Source: Bufo bufo
Taxonomy: Eukaryota; Chordata; Amphibia; Anura; Bufonidae
Assembly (NCBI RefSeq): GCF_905171765.1
Contig: NC_053392.1
Location: 108,132,821-108,196,820 of the forward strand
Direction of reading: 5' to 3'
Length of the DNA: 64,000 nucleotides
Part shown: in pieces, positions 10,230 through 21,815 of the stretch
Layout of the letters: the number at the start of each line of letters is the position of its first letter
Position numbering within the stretch: the first letter of the stretch is position 1
The notes under the pieces: model-generated
Databases searched by the model: none
Told to the model about the DNA's origin: nothing
The model's input: only the letters and a program-made list of their open reading frames with translations
Translations under genes and position numbers: made by a program

Positions 10230-11842
10230 CAGTGGCGGAAATAATTATTTGACCCCTCACTGATTTTGTAAGTTTGTCCAATGACAAAGAAATGAAAAGT
10301 CTCAGAACAGTATCATTTCAATGGTAGGTTTATTGTAACAGTGGCAGATAGCACATCAAAAGGAAAATCAAAAAATAACTTTAAATAAAAGATAGCAACT
10401 GATTTGCATTTCATTGAGTGAAATAAGTATTTGAACCCTCTAACAAAAAAAGACTTAATACTTGGTGGAAAAACCCTTGTTTGCAAGCACAGAGGTCAAA
10501 CGTTTCTTGTAATTGATGACCAAGTTTGCGCACATTTTAGGAGGAATGTTGGTCCACTCCTCTTTGCAGATCATCTCTAAATCCCTAAGGTTTCGAGGCT
10601 GTCTCTGTGCAACTCTGAGCTTGAGCTCCCTCCATAGGTTTTTGATTGGATTAAGGTCCGGAGACTGACTAGGCCACTCCATGACCTTAATGTGCTTCTT
10701 CTTGAGCCACTCCTTTGTTGCCTTTGCTGTATGTTTTGGGTCATTGTCGTGCTGGAACACCCATCCACGACCCATTTTCAGTTTCCTGGCAGAGGGAAGG
10801 AGGTTGTCGCTCAGGATTTCACGATACATGGCTCCGTCCATTTTCCCGTTTATGCGAATAAGTTGTCCTGTGCCCTTAGCAGAAAAACACCCCCAAAGCA
10901 AAATGTTTCCACCCCCATGCTTGACGGTGGGGACGGTGTTTTGGGGGTCATAGGCAGCATTTTTCTTCCTCCAAACACAGCGAGTTGAGTTAATGCCAAA
11001 GAGCTCTATTTTGGTCTCATCAGACCACAGCACCTTCTCCCAGTCACTCTCTGAATCATTCAGGTGTTCATTGGCAAACTTCAGACGGGCCTGCACATGT
11101 GCCTTCCTGAGCAGGGGGACCTTGCGAGCCCTGCAGGATTTTAATCCATTGCGGTGTAATGTGTTTCCAATGGTTTTCTTGGTGACTGTGGTCCCTGCTA
11201 ATTTGAGGTCATTAACTAACTCCTCCCGTGTAGTTCTAGGATGCTTTTTCACCTTTCTCAGAACCATTGACACCCCACGAGGTGAGATCTTGCGTGGAGC
11301 CCCAGAGCGAGGTCGATTGATGGTCATTTTGTGCTCCTTCCATTTTCGAACAATCGCACCAACAGTTGTCACCTTCTCTCCCAGCTTCTTGCTAATGGTT
11401 TTGTAGCCCATTCCAGCCTTGTGCAGGTCTACAATTTTGTCTCTGACATCCTTGGACAGCTCTTTGGTCTTTCCCATGTTGGAGAGTTTGGAGTCTGCTT
11501 GATTGATTGATTCTGTGGACAGGTGTCTTTTATACAGGTGACTAGTTAAGACAGGTGTCCTTAATGAGGGTGACTAATTGAGTAGAAGTGTCTAACCACT
11601 CTGTGGGAGCCAGAACTCTTAATGGTTGGTAGGGGTTCAAATACTTATTTCACTCAATGAAATGCAAATCAGTTGCTATCTTTTATTTAAAGTTATTTTT
11701 TCGATTTTCCTTTTGATGTGCTATCTGCCACTGTTACAATAAACCTACCATTGAAATGATACTGTTCTGAGACTTTTCATTTCTTTGTCATTGGACAAAC
11801 TTACAAAATCAGTGAGGGGTCAAATAATTATTTCCGCCACTG
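10230..11842 (-). mobile_element. Tc1/mariner transposon (1613 bp) with about 208-bp terminal inverted repeats
   Basis: Ends CAGTGGCGGAAATAATTATT are mirrored nearly perfectly over about 208 bp (10230-10437 and about 11635-11842), with TA at 10228-10229 and 11843-11844. The single gene runs on the minus strand. Length, long inverted repeats and TA target are typical of Tc1-like elements. It sits inside the hAT MITE at 9750-12254, so it is the younger of the two. Confidence 0.95.
10455..11477 (-). CDS. Tc1-family transposase, open but with catalytic Glu changed to Lys
   Basis: A full-length 340-residue frame (start [20 protein letters not shown]) with no stop or frameshift. It has the paired helix-turn-helix DNA-binding region (about residues 1-115, with the GRPR-like [12 protein letters not shown] link) and the DDE nuclease core: [12 protein letters not shown] (first Asp), [14 protein letters not shown] (second Asp), [11 protein letters not shown] (third position). 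In this family the third acidic residue is Glu in NPIEN; here codon AAA (plus-strand 10641-10643) gives Lys, exactly 34 residues after the second Asp. Loss of this metal-binding residue should abolish strand cleavage and transfer, though DNA binding could remain. No intron; no regulatory site other than the inverted repeats is recognised. Confidence 0.93.
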   Translation of the reverse strand: MGKTKELSKDVRDKIVDLHKAGMGYKTISKKLGEKVTTVGAIVRKWKEHKMTINRPRSGAPRKISPRGVSMVLRKVKKHPRTTREELVNDLKLAGTTVTKKTIGNTLHRNGLKSCRARKVPLLRKAHVQARLKFANEHLNDSESDWEKVLWSDETKIELFGINSTRCVWRKKNAAYDPQNTVPTVKHGGGNILLWGCFSAKGTGQLIRINGKMDGAMYREILSDNLLPSARKLKMGRGWVFQHDNDPKHTAKATKEWLKKKHIKVMEWPSQSPDLNPIKNLWRELKLRVAQRQPRNLRDLEMICKEEWTNIPPKMCANLVINYKKRLTSVLANKGFSTKY

Positions 11843-12349
11843 TACATGCTACAGACATAGTGCTGTGATGTCACAAGTTCACAACAATATTTAATGCCCC
11901 AATCAGTAATATGTAGTCAGACCTGCTAGAATGTGAAGTTGCACGTATTGCGCAAAAATATGTGCATCATTAATTGCCAATTTGCACAATCGCAAATATA
12001 TTGGATCACTCTATCTGCATATAAAGCTATTGTAATTTTCTGCCGTGCCAACCATTTTCTCCAGTCTCAGGAAACTTCTAGCAGCTTAAAAAATGTAGCA
12101 AAAGTGACCCACGCCTGTATTGCGTATGCAATATGCGCATATTACATTGCCGATTTTTGCAATCAAGAAAATAATCGCAAATTTATGGCGAATATTCGCC
12201 CAAATATTCACGAACTATCGCAAATTCGAATATTGTCCCTGCCGCTCATCACTATTAGTGCACACAAAACCTGTCCTAATCACAACACTGAGCTAAAGAG
12301 CTGCCTCATCCTCATCCTCCTCTCCGAATTGTCAGGAATTATGAACCTG

Positions 12350-12590
12350 AATACAGCTGATAAGATCTTTAGCTGCATTTATGTAGGAATGGAGCTCATG
12401 AGGAGACATGAAGTACAGTGAGAACTGACAGTACAGGCTGTGATAATGTGGAGCTGTGGTAATGGAGATTGCATACAAGAGCTTCTGTTCGTTAGCCACA
12501 TTCCCACCTCCTCTCTGTACTTCATGTCTTCTCATGAACTCCATTCCTACAGAGATGCAGCTGAAGATCATATCAACTTGCTCACGTTTC
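12350..12590. repeat. Fold-back repeat
   Basis: 'GTAGGAATGGAGCTCATGAG' near 12382 is mirrored by 'CTCATGAACTCCATTCCTAC' near 12532, with further matching bases on both sides (arms about 45 bp). It is probably a small MITE. The open frames here come from the palindrome. Confidence 0.65.
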
Positions 12591-12889
12591 GTGGTAACGA
12601 TTCAGTTTTTCTTAAAATGGCGGCTGCACTTGTTCCAAAGCTAAACAAAGTGTAGAGGAGACAAGCCCAGGAATGCAAGATCACTCATAATGCCGTACAG
12701 CCAGTAAATCTGCAGATAGCCATCCCCTGTCATGTCACAGCCATATAAAACCCTGAGCTGAGCATAGGGAGAGACGTGGCAAGTGCTCATGCACTAGGGA
12801 CAGTGTTGCTGAAAATGATTAATAGAAGAATTCAACACAAATAAGATGAAAGCCTTTATTATTCCAGTGCCCAGCGTGCAAACCAATAC

Positions 12890-12981
12890 ATAGAAACATA
12901 GAATGTGTCGGCAGATAAGAACCATTTGGCCCATCTAGTCTGCCCAATCTACTGAGTACTATGGATAGCCCCTGGCCCTAT
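12890..12981 (-). mobile_element. CR1 LINE 3' end, inverted fragment
   Basis: On the minus strand this is the CR1 3' untranslated end (TGGGCCAAATGGTTCTTATC then ACATTCTATGTTTCTATG), matching 8774-8870 and 25040-25140. Only about 90 bp remain, so this is a very short insertion. Confidence 0.88.
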
Positions 12982-13299
12982 CCAGTATGCACCCCCTAGG
13001 ATGGCCAGGTCTTCATGATGACCATTCTCATCTTTTGCTGGCTTACTTCCTAGAAAAGGCAGAAAGATGCAGAGAGAGGAGAATCTGGATGTTCCTGATG
13101 ACATATTCTCATCAATATTAGATGATTTGGAAAAGAAGGAAAAGCAGATGGCAGAAGGGCTCCCACCTCTAGAGCAATAGAGTGCTGGGATTGGAGAAGT
13201 GTGTATGCCAGCATATTGTGACCCTACCTAACCAACCAAACCTCATGCCAGCAACAGTCCCTGTTTAAAGGTGCATTAAAGGTGCCACGCGGTCATTAA

Positions 13300-13720
13300 A
13301 AGGGTTGTCCGGGTTGAGAGCCGAACTCGCAAATAACCCCTTCTTCCTTAATTCAGCATAAAAGAGTGGAGCCTCTGAGGGGGCTTTTTCTTTAGATCTG
13401 GTGACGTACCGGGTCTCTGTATGGGAATGCTAGTTGGAGCGGTGTGCCAGGTGATGTCACGGCACGAATGGGCGGTCTTTAGCACTGCCCTAGCCTGTAA
13501 AACAGGCGCTATAGACCACCCATTAATTATGTCACCAGGATCACTACTAGGTGGAAGCCTCCTTCTAGCAGTGTAAAAATGTAAACAAAACAGCCCTTGC
13601 CCTGCACAATGGAGCGCAGGGCAAGGGGAAGCAACGGAGCATAAAATGCTCCACTCATACAGGCTAAATGTTTGAAGAAAGGGTTATATCCTGGTTCAGC
13701 TCTGAACCCAGACAACCCCT
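13300..13720. repeat. TTAA-type fold-back MITE
   Basis: Termini AAAGGGTTGTCCGGGTT and AACCCAGACAACCCCT are inverted, with TTAA at 13296-13299 and 13721-13724. Inner arms also pair ('TGGAGC' against 'GCTCCA' blocks). TTAA duplication suggests a piggyBac- or Kolobok-type parent. Confidence 0.72.
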
Positions 13721-14411
13721 TTAACGATGAACACTGACTATACAGTGAGGTCTTCATTATTAAATGAAAGGCAGCTGCGGGTCAATTGGCTCCGCGGTTC
13801 TATGTGGCCGTACCCTAAAGTAGAGTAGCCTGGGTATACCTGATTTATAGCAATTTGTAACTAATCATCTCTAATAACTAATGAAAGATATTTGGGAGTA
13901 TATTTATAATTAAGTAATATTCAAGTATGTTCATTTTCTTAATTCACAGAGAACCCCTTTAAAGAGAGACTCAGGACTACTACCACCATCGTAGCCACAA
14001 CCACTACTCCCATCCTTATCTCCCCTCCAGGTCGCTGCATAAGCCCCCTTACTAGCATTACTTATCATGGGGTCACATGAGACTGTCTTAATATTCTTAA
14101 TGTTCCTTTTATATGCTACTGTAGGTTTATAGCTAGAGATGAGAGAAGTTTTGAAACCAGTCTTCAAGAAGAAAAACATCTCTTGAAGAAATCATATCTT
14201 GCAATAAGAATGTAAATGGCTAGTAGCTGTTGAGGAACAGCGGGTCAAAGGATGGCAAGCGTTTTGGTATTTTTTTTTACATAAAGAATATGATGTATAG
14301 GGAAAATATATATATATATCTATGATTACTCCAAAGCTGGCAAGCTCTCAATTTGCTCACATTGGTTTCCATTTGGTTAATACACCCGTCTCATACAAAA
14401 AAAAAATACTT

Positions 14412-14847
14412 AAAGGGTTATCTCATTAATAATATAAAAAAGGAAAAAAAGGATCTAGTTCATGACAAAAAAAAGGATCTAGTTCATGACAACCTCTTTC
14501 TAAAAAGCTAGAACCAGCCCTGTATCTCACATGGATTATTGATCCAATTGCTCTTCTAGATTTATTTCAAGCTGTCAGCCTTGTGGATGCGTCCTTTCTC
14601 GTGGGTGTGTCCTTTCTGCTGCAGCTGGTGGCAGTTGAAGATGGAACTGAGCATGTGTGTCCGTCTCAGTGAGCAGGACAGATACATTAGAAAAAAAAGA
14701 GCAAACAGCAGGTGGTGCTATACAGATAGACTTAATTGAAATGGCTATAATACATTAATACATTTTTAATTACATGCTATTACAAAAGTATTCAGATCCA
14801 AGGGCTGGTTTGAAAACTGTAGAATATTTTTCGTGGGACAACCCTTT
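14412..14847. repeat. Probable TTAA-type MITE, diverged
   Basis: Left end AAAGGGTTATCTCAT and right end GGGACAACCCTTTCA are imperfect inverted repeats. TTAA is present on the left only. Inside is a tandem 'GGATCTAGTTCATGACAA' duplication (about 14450-14490). Confidence 0.5.
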
Positions 14848-15937
14848 CATCTGAAGTATCTAGATGAGCATGATAAAGGATACAGGACAAAGGATAACAT
14901 TTTTCAGGGTTTAGGTAACTGTATTTATTACTATAGAAAGTACAAGACTACATTTTCCATGTAAATGCATTCATTCCTGATTGATCTTAATAGCACCACA
15001 GCACCGCAGACTATAATAATCTTACCTTAAAAAATAAACTGACAGGATGGAATCCTTAAAACGCAAATATGAACCTTTAATATGAAAAAGTATAAGAATG
15101 AGTTTTTAAAGTGATACTGTAATTGTGACGTACCACCCACCATCAGTATGATAACACTAAGAGAGCCATGCTATTTTTCATCAGTATCTGTAAGCCAAAA
15201 CCAAGAACTAAACCTGGTTCCTTGTTCCTGTGCTTATTGAATGGTTCATTCCTCTGACCCCGGCTTGTCTTCTGACCACTCTCTGTCTCTCGTTTGGTAC
15301 TGCATTGTCAGTCTGGTTCTGATATCAGCTTGTCTTCTGACCACTCTCTGTCTCTCGTTGGGTACTGCATAGCTTGTCTGGTTCTTACCCATTTACTCTA
15401 CCTACGACTCTGGTATTGTGGTTGTCTGTCTTTTTTTTTGTGTCTGTCTCTGCACTTAAATAGCGTAGAAACCGTTGACCAGTTGCAGTCTAGCTATCTA
15501 GGGCTTGTACTGCAAGTAGGTAAGGAAAGCAGGCTGGGTTCTAGCCTTAGGGCTCACTGTCCTTGTCTATTCCTACCTGCAGTCATAATATGAATTTTAA
15601 AATATTTGGGTTTATTAGAATCCTAATTTTTTGGTATATTCTGGGTAAATTCCAAATTGAATTGAATTGCTTATCTATGGTATCTATATTTATATGCACC
15701 TCCTTGTGCTTCATAGATCAGTTTTACCCCTTTGTTCCCACTACATTTTGGTGGTAGCCTCAAACTGTTCAACCACTGTTTCTTTTATATATTGCTGTGC
15801 TTGTGTCCCCACATAATGCCTCTCTGGAAAAGAGACATGCACGTGCACGCTAGTAAGGAAAACGGTCTCACACCAAAACTCTAGCTCTTTCTGGGTAACT
15901 ACCCTTTAACAGAGCTGGGCAAAGAAAAGTTGCTTGG
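14848..15937. other. Unannotated stretch with a 67-bp tandem duplication
   Basis: No gene recognised. At 15262-15385 the 'GCTTGTCTTCTGACCACTCT' unit occurs twice with a 67-bp period. The open frame at 15294-15593 crosses this duplication and has no recognised homology. Confidence 0.4.
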
Positions 15938-16510
15938 ATGACTGAGAGGCCTTGGTTGGAGTACTATTTGTTCTTCTTTAAAATGGCAGACTTGGTTCAG
16001 TGCAGGAATTGTTGTGCATTTATTTCATGTTCCACTCTTTGGAGATTCGGATGCTGTCAGATCTGTAGACAGTTCTCCTTACTGCAGCAGGAAATTGCAT
16101 TTTTGAATTATCTGTTAAACAAACTCCAGCTAGGACTGCTGAAATGCCACTGCCACAGAGGACCCCCAGAAATGGCAGATGGGTTACTGTAGGTTCTGGA
16201 AGACTTAGAGTGGAGCATAGAAGACATGTCCCACAGTCGGTCCTTCTCCATAATTCATTTGCAGCACTCTCAGAATGTAAGGACAACATGGATATGGACT
16301 CAAGCACAGAGGGTGAGAAACCATTGACTCCTATGTCTAATGTATGCAAGACTGCAGCCAAGGACAAAAAAGATAAAGTGAAGTCTCAAAGGAAGCAGCT
16401 GTTGCTGGGTGATTCAATCATAAGAAGTGTGGAGCTTAAAGAAAATGGTTTTGTGAGATGTCTCCCTGGGGCTACTGCTAGAAGAGATAGAAGACGTATT
16501 ATTAATATTG

Positions 16511-17040
16511 TGTCACGGATGGTGTACAGGAAACAAGACAATACCATATAACAATGTCTCTCTGGATCCACAACTAAGGAACAAAGGGAGACCCCTGCAA
16601 TAGACCTGCCGCTCTCCCTCACTGCTCAGCCTATGCGAACACCCCAAAGGTGGATGGACGCATATCCACGTTCCTCGGCTATCTATTACCTGAAGACCCT
16701 ACAATAGTGAGGGGACACGACCACCGGCCCCCTACACTGACATGGAGGGAGTCAGGGTCACCTGGATCCAGAAAAGAGAAAATCATAAATACATAAACAG
16801 CACTTAACTTGCAGACGACTGACGACTGAGGACTGGGAACAGCATGCACACACACTCCAGGAAGTTGTATCAGCCGCACACTACTGCATTATGGGGAGGA
16901 ATTTAAAGGGAAGCAATCAGTCCGACTGCATGACAGCTGAGATAGACTAACGAGATGAGAAACTAAACCAAAACAAAGAAATTCAAGGAGGAGGATCTGA
17001 AAAGCTCCTGTGAGCGCTTCTCAACTGTCTGGCTGTGACA
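16511..17040 (-). repeat. 3' LTR of the Gypsy chromovirus
   Basis: 530 bp starting TGTCACGGATGG and ending GGCTGTGACA on the plus strand, giving the TGTCAC...GTGACA palindromic ends of LTRs. It differs from the partner LTR at about two positions. The last codons of pol run into it (stop at 16983-16985). Confidence 0.95.
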
Positions 17041-20000
17041 GTACCCCTCCCTCTAGGAGTGGACTCCGGACACTCAGAGCCCACCTTCTCAGGATGGGAC
17101 CTATGGAAAGCCCTGATGAGACGAGAGGCCTTAATGTCCGTCACTGGGACCCACATCCTCTCCTCAGGACCATAACCCTCCCAATGAACGAGGTACTGGA
17201 GGGAACCGCGGACAAGACGAGAATCCACAATCCTAGAGACCTGAAATTCAAGATTTCCATCAACCATAATCGGAGGAGGAGGCAAAGGCGAGGGTACAAT
17301 AGGTTGAACATAAGGTTTCAATAAGGACTTATGAAAAACATTATGGATCTTCCAAGTCTGAGGAAGATCAAGACGGTAGGCAACAGGATTGATGACAGAC
17401 AGGATCTTGTAAGGCCCAATAAACCTAGGACCCAACTTCCAGGAGGGAACCTTCAATTTGATATTCTTGGTAGACAACCACGCCAGATCACCAACATTCA
17501 GGTCCGGACCAGGCACACGTCTCTTATCCGCCACACGCTTATATCTCTCACTCATGCTCTTTAGATTATCCTGAATCTTTTGCCAAATAGATGACAAAGA
17601 CGAGGAGAATCTGTCCTCATCAGGCAAACCAGAAGAGCCCTCTCCCGAGAAAGTACCAAACTGCGGATGAAACCCATATGCACCAAAAAATGGTGACTTA
17701 TCAGAGGACTCCTGACGACGGTTATTTAAAGCAAACTCAGCAAGGGACAAAAAAGAACACCAATCCTCCTGATTCTCCGCCACAAAACAGCGCAGATATG
17801 TCTCCAGATTCTGATTGACGCGCTCTGTCTGGCCATTCGACTGCGGATGGAAAGCAGAAGAGAATGACAACCGAACCCCCAAGCGAGAACAGAAAGCCTT
17901 CCAGAATCTGGAAACAAACTGCGTGCCCCTATCAGAGACTATGTCTGAAGGAATCCCATGCAATTTGACAATGTGGTCAATAAATGCCTGCGCCAGCGTC
18001 TTAGCATTGGGCAAACCAGGAAAAGGGATAAAATGCACCATTTTGCTAAAACGGTCCACCACCACCAGAATCACAGACTTCCCCGAGGAACGAGGCAAGT
18101 CCGTTATGAAGTCCATGGACAGATGTGTCCAAGGACGGGAAGGAATGGGCAAAGGAAGGAGAGGACCTGATGGCCGTGAATGAGGGACCTTGGCACGAGC
18201 GCAAGTCTCGCAAGCTGCCACAAAACCCTCAACCGACTTACGAAGCGCAGGCCACCAGAATCTCCGAGCAATGAGATCCAGTGTGGCTCTTGCCCCCGGG
18301 TGCCCAGCAAGGACCGTATCGTGGTGTTCTTTAAAAATCTTGTGTCTCAAAGCGAGAGGCACAAACAACCTCCCAGGAGGACAAAGATCAGGAGCTTCTG
18401 ACTGGGCTGCCTGCACCTCTGCCTCCAATTCAGGAAAAAGAGCAGAGACCACCACACCTTCAGCCAAAATGGGACCCGGGTCTTCAAAATTCCCACCTCC
18501 CGGAAAACAACGTGATAGGGCATCTGCCTTCACATTCTTAACCCCAGGGCGGAATGTAACAACAAAATTAAACCTTGAAAAGAACAAAGACCATCTGGCC
18601 TGTCTCGGGTTCAGACGCTTGGCTGACTCCAAGTAGGCCAGATTTTTATGGTCAGTAAAAACGGTAATAGGGTGTCTGGCTCCCTCTAGCCAATGGCGCC
18701 ATTCCTCAAAAGCCAACTTGATGGCCAACAATTCCCTATCTCCCACATCATAATTTCTCTCTGCGGAGGAGAGTTTCTTTGAGAAAAAGGCACACGGTTG
18801 CCATTTGGCAGGAGAGGAACCCTGAGACAAGACCGCACCCACCCCTACCTCAGAAGCATCAACCTCAACTATGAAGGGTAACGAAATATCAGGTTGTACT
18901 AGGATGGGAGCGGAAGCAAAACTCTCCTTGATATTAGAAAAGGCCTTACGCGCCTCTACCGACCAGGAAGAAAAATCTACCCCCTTTCTGGTCATATCAG
19001 TGAGTGGTTTAACAACAGAGGAATAATTCAAAATAAATTTCCTGTAATAATTAGCAAAGCCCAAAAAACGCATCAGCGCCTTCTGATTCTCAGGAAGCTC
19101 CCACTCAAGCACAGCGCGGACCTTCTCGGGGTCCATGCGAAAACCAGAAGCGGAGACAAGAAACCCCAGAAATTGGATCTCTGGAACCGCAAACACACAT
19201 TTTTCCAGTTTCGCGTATAATTTATTCTCCCGCAGGATGAGCAAGACCTGACGTAAGTGTTCCTTATGAGTCTTGAATTCAGGAGAAAAAATCAAAATGT
19301 CATCCAAATACACTAATACAAATTTTCCCATTAAATGATAAAAAATGCTGTTGACGAAATGCTGAAAAACGGCTGGGGCATTCATCAAACCAAAAGGCAT
19401 AACCAAATTCTCAAAATGGCCCTCAGGGGTATTGAAAGCCATCTTCCATTCGTCTCCTTCTCTGACCCTAACCAGGTTGTATGCCCCTCTTAGGTCTAAT
19501 TTGGAAAAGACTTTAGCCCCAACAACCTGGTTAAACAGGTCCGGGATCAGAGGAAGCGGATAAGGATCACGAATAGTGATACTGTTCAGCTCCCTGAAAT
19601 CCAGACAAGGTCTTAAAGAACCATCTTTTTTCTTAACAAAGAAAAAACCAGCGGCAACAGGTGACTTCGAGGGTCGTATGTGTCCTTTTCTCAGACTCTC
19701 AGAGATATAAGCACGCATAGCGACCCTCTCAGGTTGGGAGAGATTGTATAAACGAGATTTAGGCAGCTTGGCGCCTGGGATGAGATTAATAGGGCAATCA
19801 TACTCCCTGTGCGGAGGTAAACCCTAAACTCCACTCTCAGAGAAGACATCCAAAAATTCAGAGAGAAAAGGTGGTACAGTCTTAGTAGAAACCTCAGAAA
19901 CAGATGTTATGAGGCAATTCTCTCTGCAAAAGTTACTCCAACCATTTATTTGCCTCGCTTGCCAATCAATGGTGGGGTTATGTTTAGTGAGCCAGGGTAG

Positions 20001-20234
20001 CCCCAACACTAGAGGAGTAGGCAAACCGCTAAGGACGAAACATGACACATCCTCAACATGAGCATCACTCACAATTAAACGGATATTGTGAACTATGCCC
20101 TTTAATGATTTCTGAGAAAGTGGAGCTGAATCAATAGCAAAAACAGGAATATCTTTTCCCAAAGTGCATACCTGGAAACCATGAGTTATTGCAAATTGAT
20201 TATCAATGAGGTTGACAGCTGCTCCACTATCCAC
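16983..20234 (-). pseudogene. Gypsy chromovirus protease-RT-RNase H-integrase-chromodomain polyprotein, one stop
   Basis: Protease: MDSGAAVNLID at the start (20234), with the DSGA active site. An in-frame TAG lies at plus 19824-19826. The frame then continues in the same register; a 911-residue open part starts at 19718. In that part: RT with YLDD at residues 137-140; RNase H with VEVDASEVG (Asp 287); integrase with the HHCC finger (H466 to C507) and DD35E core D536, D596, E632 in SMDFITD, VSDRGTQF and NGQTERV; and a C-terminal chromodomain (about 826-876, FQVSRIVDSR to WEGYGPEERMWVP). The chromodomain marks it as a chromovirus and is expected to guide integration to modified chromatin. All catalytic residues are kept; only the stop and the upstream frame break prevent a complete product. 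Confidence 0.93.
17044..17054 (-). promoter_or_regulatory. Polypurine tract of the Gypsy element
   Basis: On the minus strand AGAGGGAGGGG lies three bases upstream of the 3' LTR, the position of the polypurine tract that primes plus-strand DNA synthesis. Confidence 0.75.
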
Positions 20235-20241
20235 AAAAATC

Positions 20242-21258
20242 TCACAAAAAAATGCTCTTGCTCTCTAGCGCCACCCTAGCAGGCAGGACAAAACGGGAAC
20301 TACAAGCAAAAGGGAAACCTTCAATTTCCGCCTCAACCCTGCCAATAGTAACAGACGGAACATTTTTAAAAGATTTTTTCCTTTTTGTCTCTTTATTACT
20401 CCCAGAAAACTGCCTGAATCTCCTAGAGGGACAAACATTTGCCAGATGATTTATACCTCCACAACAAAAACAAACCCTCCCCTGCGGGCTGAATCTTCTA
20501 TTGTCAGAGGCAATCAACCCCAGCTGCATGGGCTCCTGCTCAGAAGGGGCTGACAGCGACTGAGACCCCTGTGCACAGAATGAGACCGCTGCACTGTCCC
20601 GGGACTGAGTATGACAGGAAGGAGAGATCTCTCCTCTCTCTCTAAGACGCCTGTCAATACGAACAGCCTGAGACATAGCAGAATCCAAGGAGGTAGGTCT
20701 TTCATGAAAGGCAAATGCATCTCTCAATCCCTCTGAAAGACCATAGCAAAATTGACTTCGGATCGCAGCATCATTCCAACCCGTATCTGCTGCCCATCTC
20801 CGAAATTCTGAGCAGTATATCTCTGCGGATTGTTTACCCTGGCATAACAGACGTAGTCTAGACTCAGCCAGAGCAATACGATCCGGATCATCATATATCT
20901 GACCCAGGGCTAAAAAGAATTCATCCACTGAACGGAGGGGCCGTGCCCCCTCCGGCAGCGAAAAGGCCCAGGACTGAGCGTTACCCCTGAGCAGCGATAT
21001 AATGACCCCCACCCTCCGTTCTTCATCACCAGAAGAATGGGGAAGAAGGCGAAAATGAAGTTTGCAAGCCTCTCTAAAATGCACAAAATTCTCACTACCC
21101 CCGGAGAACGTATCCGGGAGCGAAATCTTAGGCTCAGCACAAACTCCATGAACGCAAGCTGAACCGGTCACTTGAAACTGAGAAAAAGTCTTACGGAGAT
21201 AAGCTACCTCCAAAGCAAGACCCTGAAAGCGTTCAGCCAAAAGTGAAACCGGATCCAT
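20242..21258 (-). pseudogene. Gypsy chromovirus gag, shifted out of frame with pol
   Basis: I choose the Met at 21258 (MDPVSLLAERFQG), just inside the 5' LTR; the longer frame to 21348 reads into the LTR. The product is about 339 residues: a capsid-like region, then a CCHC zinc knuckle at about residues 263-276 (CFCCGGINHLANVC). The frame stops at 20242 after a run of seven A on the plus strand (20246-20252). In related elements gag runs straight into the DSGA protease; here one extra base in this run separates them. A sequencing error in the homopolymer is possible. It packages the element RNA in virus-like particles. Confidence 0.88.
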
Positions 21259-21285
21259 GCTTGAGACGGTTTTGGCGGCTGATAA

Positions 21286-21815
21286 TGTCACGGATGGTGT
21301 ACAGGAAACAAGACAATACCATTTAACAATGTCTCTCTGGATCCACAACTAAGGAACAAAGGGAGACCCCTGCAATAGACCTGCCGCTCTCCCTCACTGC
21401 TCAGCCTATGCGAACACCCCAAAGGTGGATGGACGCATATCCACGTTCCTCGGCTATCTATTACCTGAAGACCCTACAATAGTGAGGGGACACGACCACC
21501 GGCCCCCTACACTGACACGGAGGGAGTCAGGGTCACCTGGATCCAGAAAAGAGAAAATCATAAATACATAAACAGCACTTAACTTGCAGACGACTGACGA
21601 CTGAGGACTGGGAACAGCATGCACACACACTCCAGGAAGTTGTATCAGCCGCACACTACTGCATTATGGGGAGGAATTTAAAGGGAAGCAATCAGTCCGA
21701 CTGCATGACAGCTGAGATAGACTAACGAGATGAGAAACTAAACCAAAACAAAGAAATTCAAGGAGGAGGATCTGAAAAGCTCCTGTGAGCGCTTCTCAAC
21801 TGTCTGGCTGTGACA
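21286..21815 (-). repeat. 5' LTR of the Gypsy chromovirus
   Basis: 530 bp, about two mismatches to 16511-17040. It carries the promoter of the element on the minus strand. No clear tRNA primer-binding site of the usual kind was recognised just inside it (internal sequence starts TTATCAGCCGCC on the minus strand). Confidence 0.95.

Larger units (their letters stand above)
9750..12254. mobile_element. hAT-type MITE interrupted by a Tc1 element
   Basis: An exact 8-bp duplication TTAGTGCA (9742-9749 and 12255-12262) flanks ends reading TAGTGTTGATCGCGAAT and, on the other strand, TAGTGATGAGCGGCAGGG. The 8-bp duplication and TAGNG termini match the big hAT element at 43274-53122. Without the nested 1613-bp Tc1 and its TA, the element is about 890 bp, AT-rich, with many AATATTCG words and no transposase. 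Open frames in it, such as 11933-12421, are chance. Confidence 0.88.
16511..21815 (-). mobile_element. Ty3/Gypsy chromovirus LTR retrotransposon (5305 bp), young
   Basis: Two 530-bp LTRs (16511-17040, 21286-21815) bound an internal region with gag, protease, reverse transcriptase, RNase H, integrase and chromodomain on the minus strand. An exact 5-bp duplication TATTG (16506-16510, 21816-21820) flanks it. I count only two differences between the LTRs (near 16548/21323 and 16742/21517), so insertion was recent. No envelope gene is present. Coding lesions are one homopolymer indel and one in-frame stop. Confidence 0.96.

Noticed and set aside
11933..12421. 162-residue open frame
   Set aside because: Runs through AT-rich hAT MITE sequence and across its border into another repeat; no recognisable domains.
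17010..18636. Several plus-strand open frames
   Set aside because: Antisense shadows of the Gypsy pol gene.
16511..21815. Endogenous retrovirus with envelope
   Set aside because: No envelope frame between pol and the 3' LTR; the chromodomain after integrase places it with chromoviruses.
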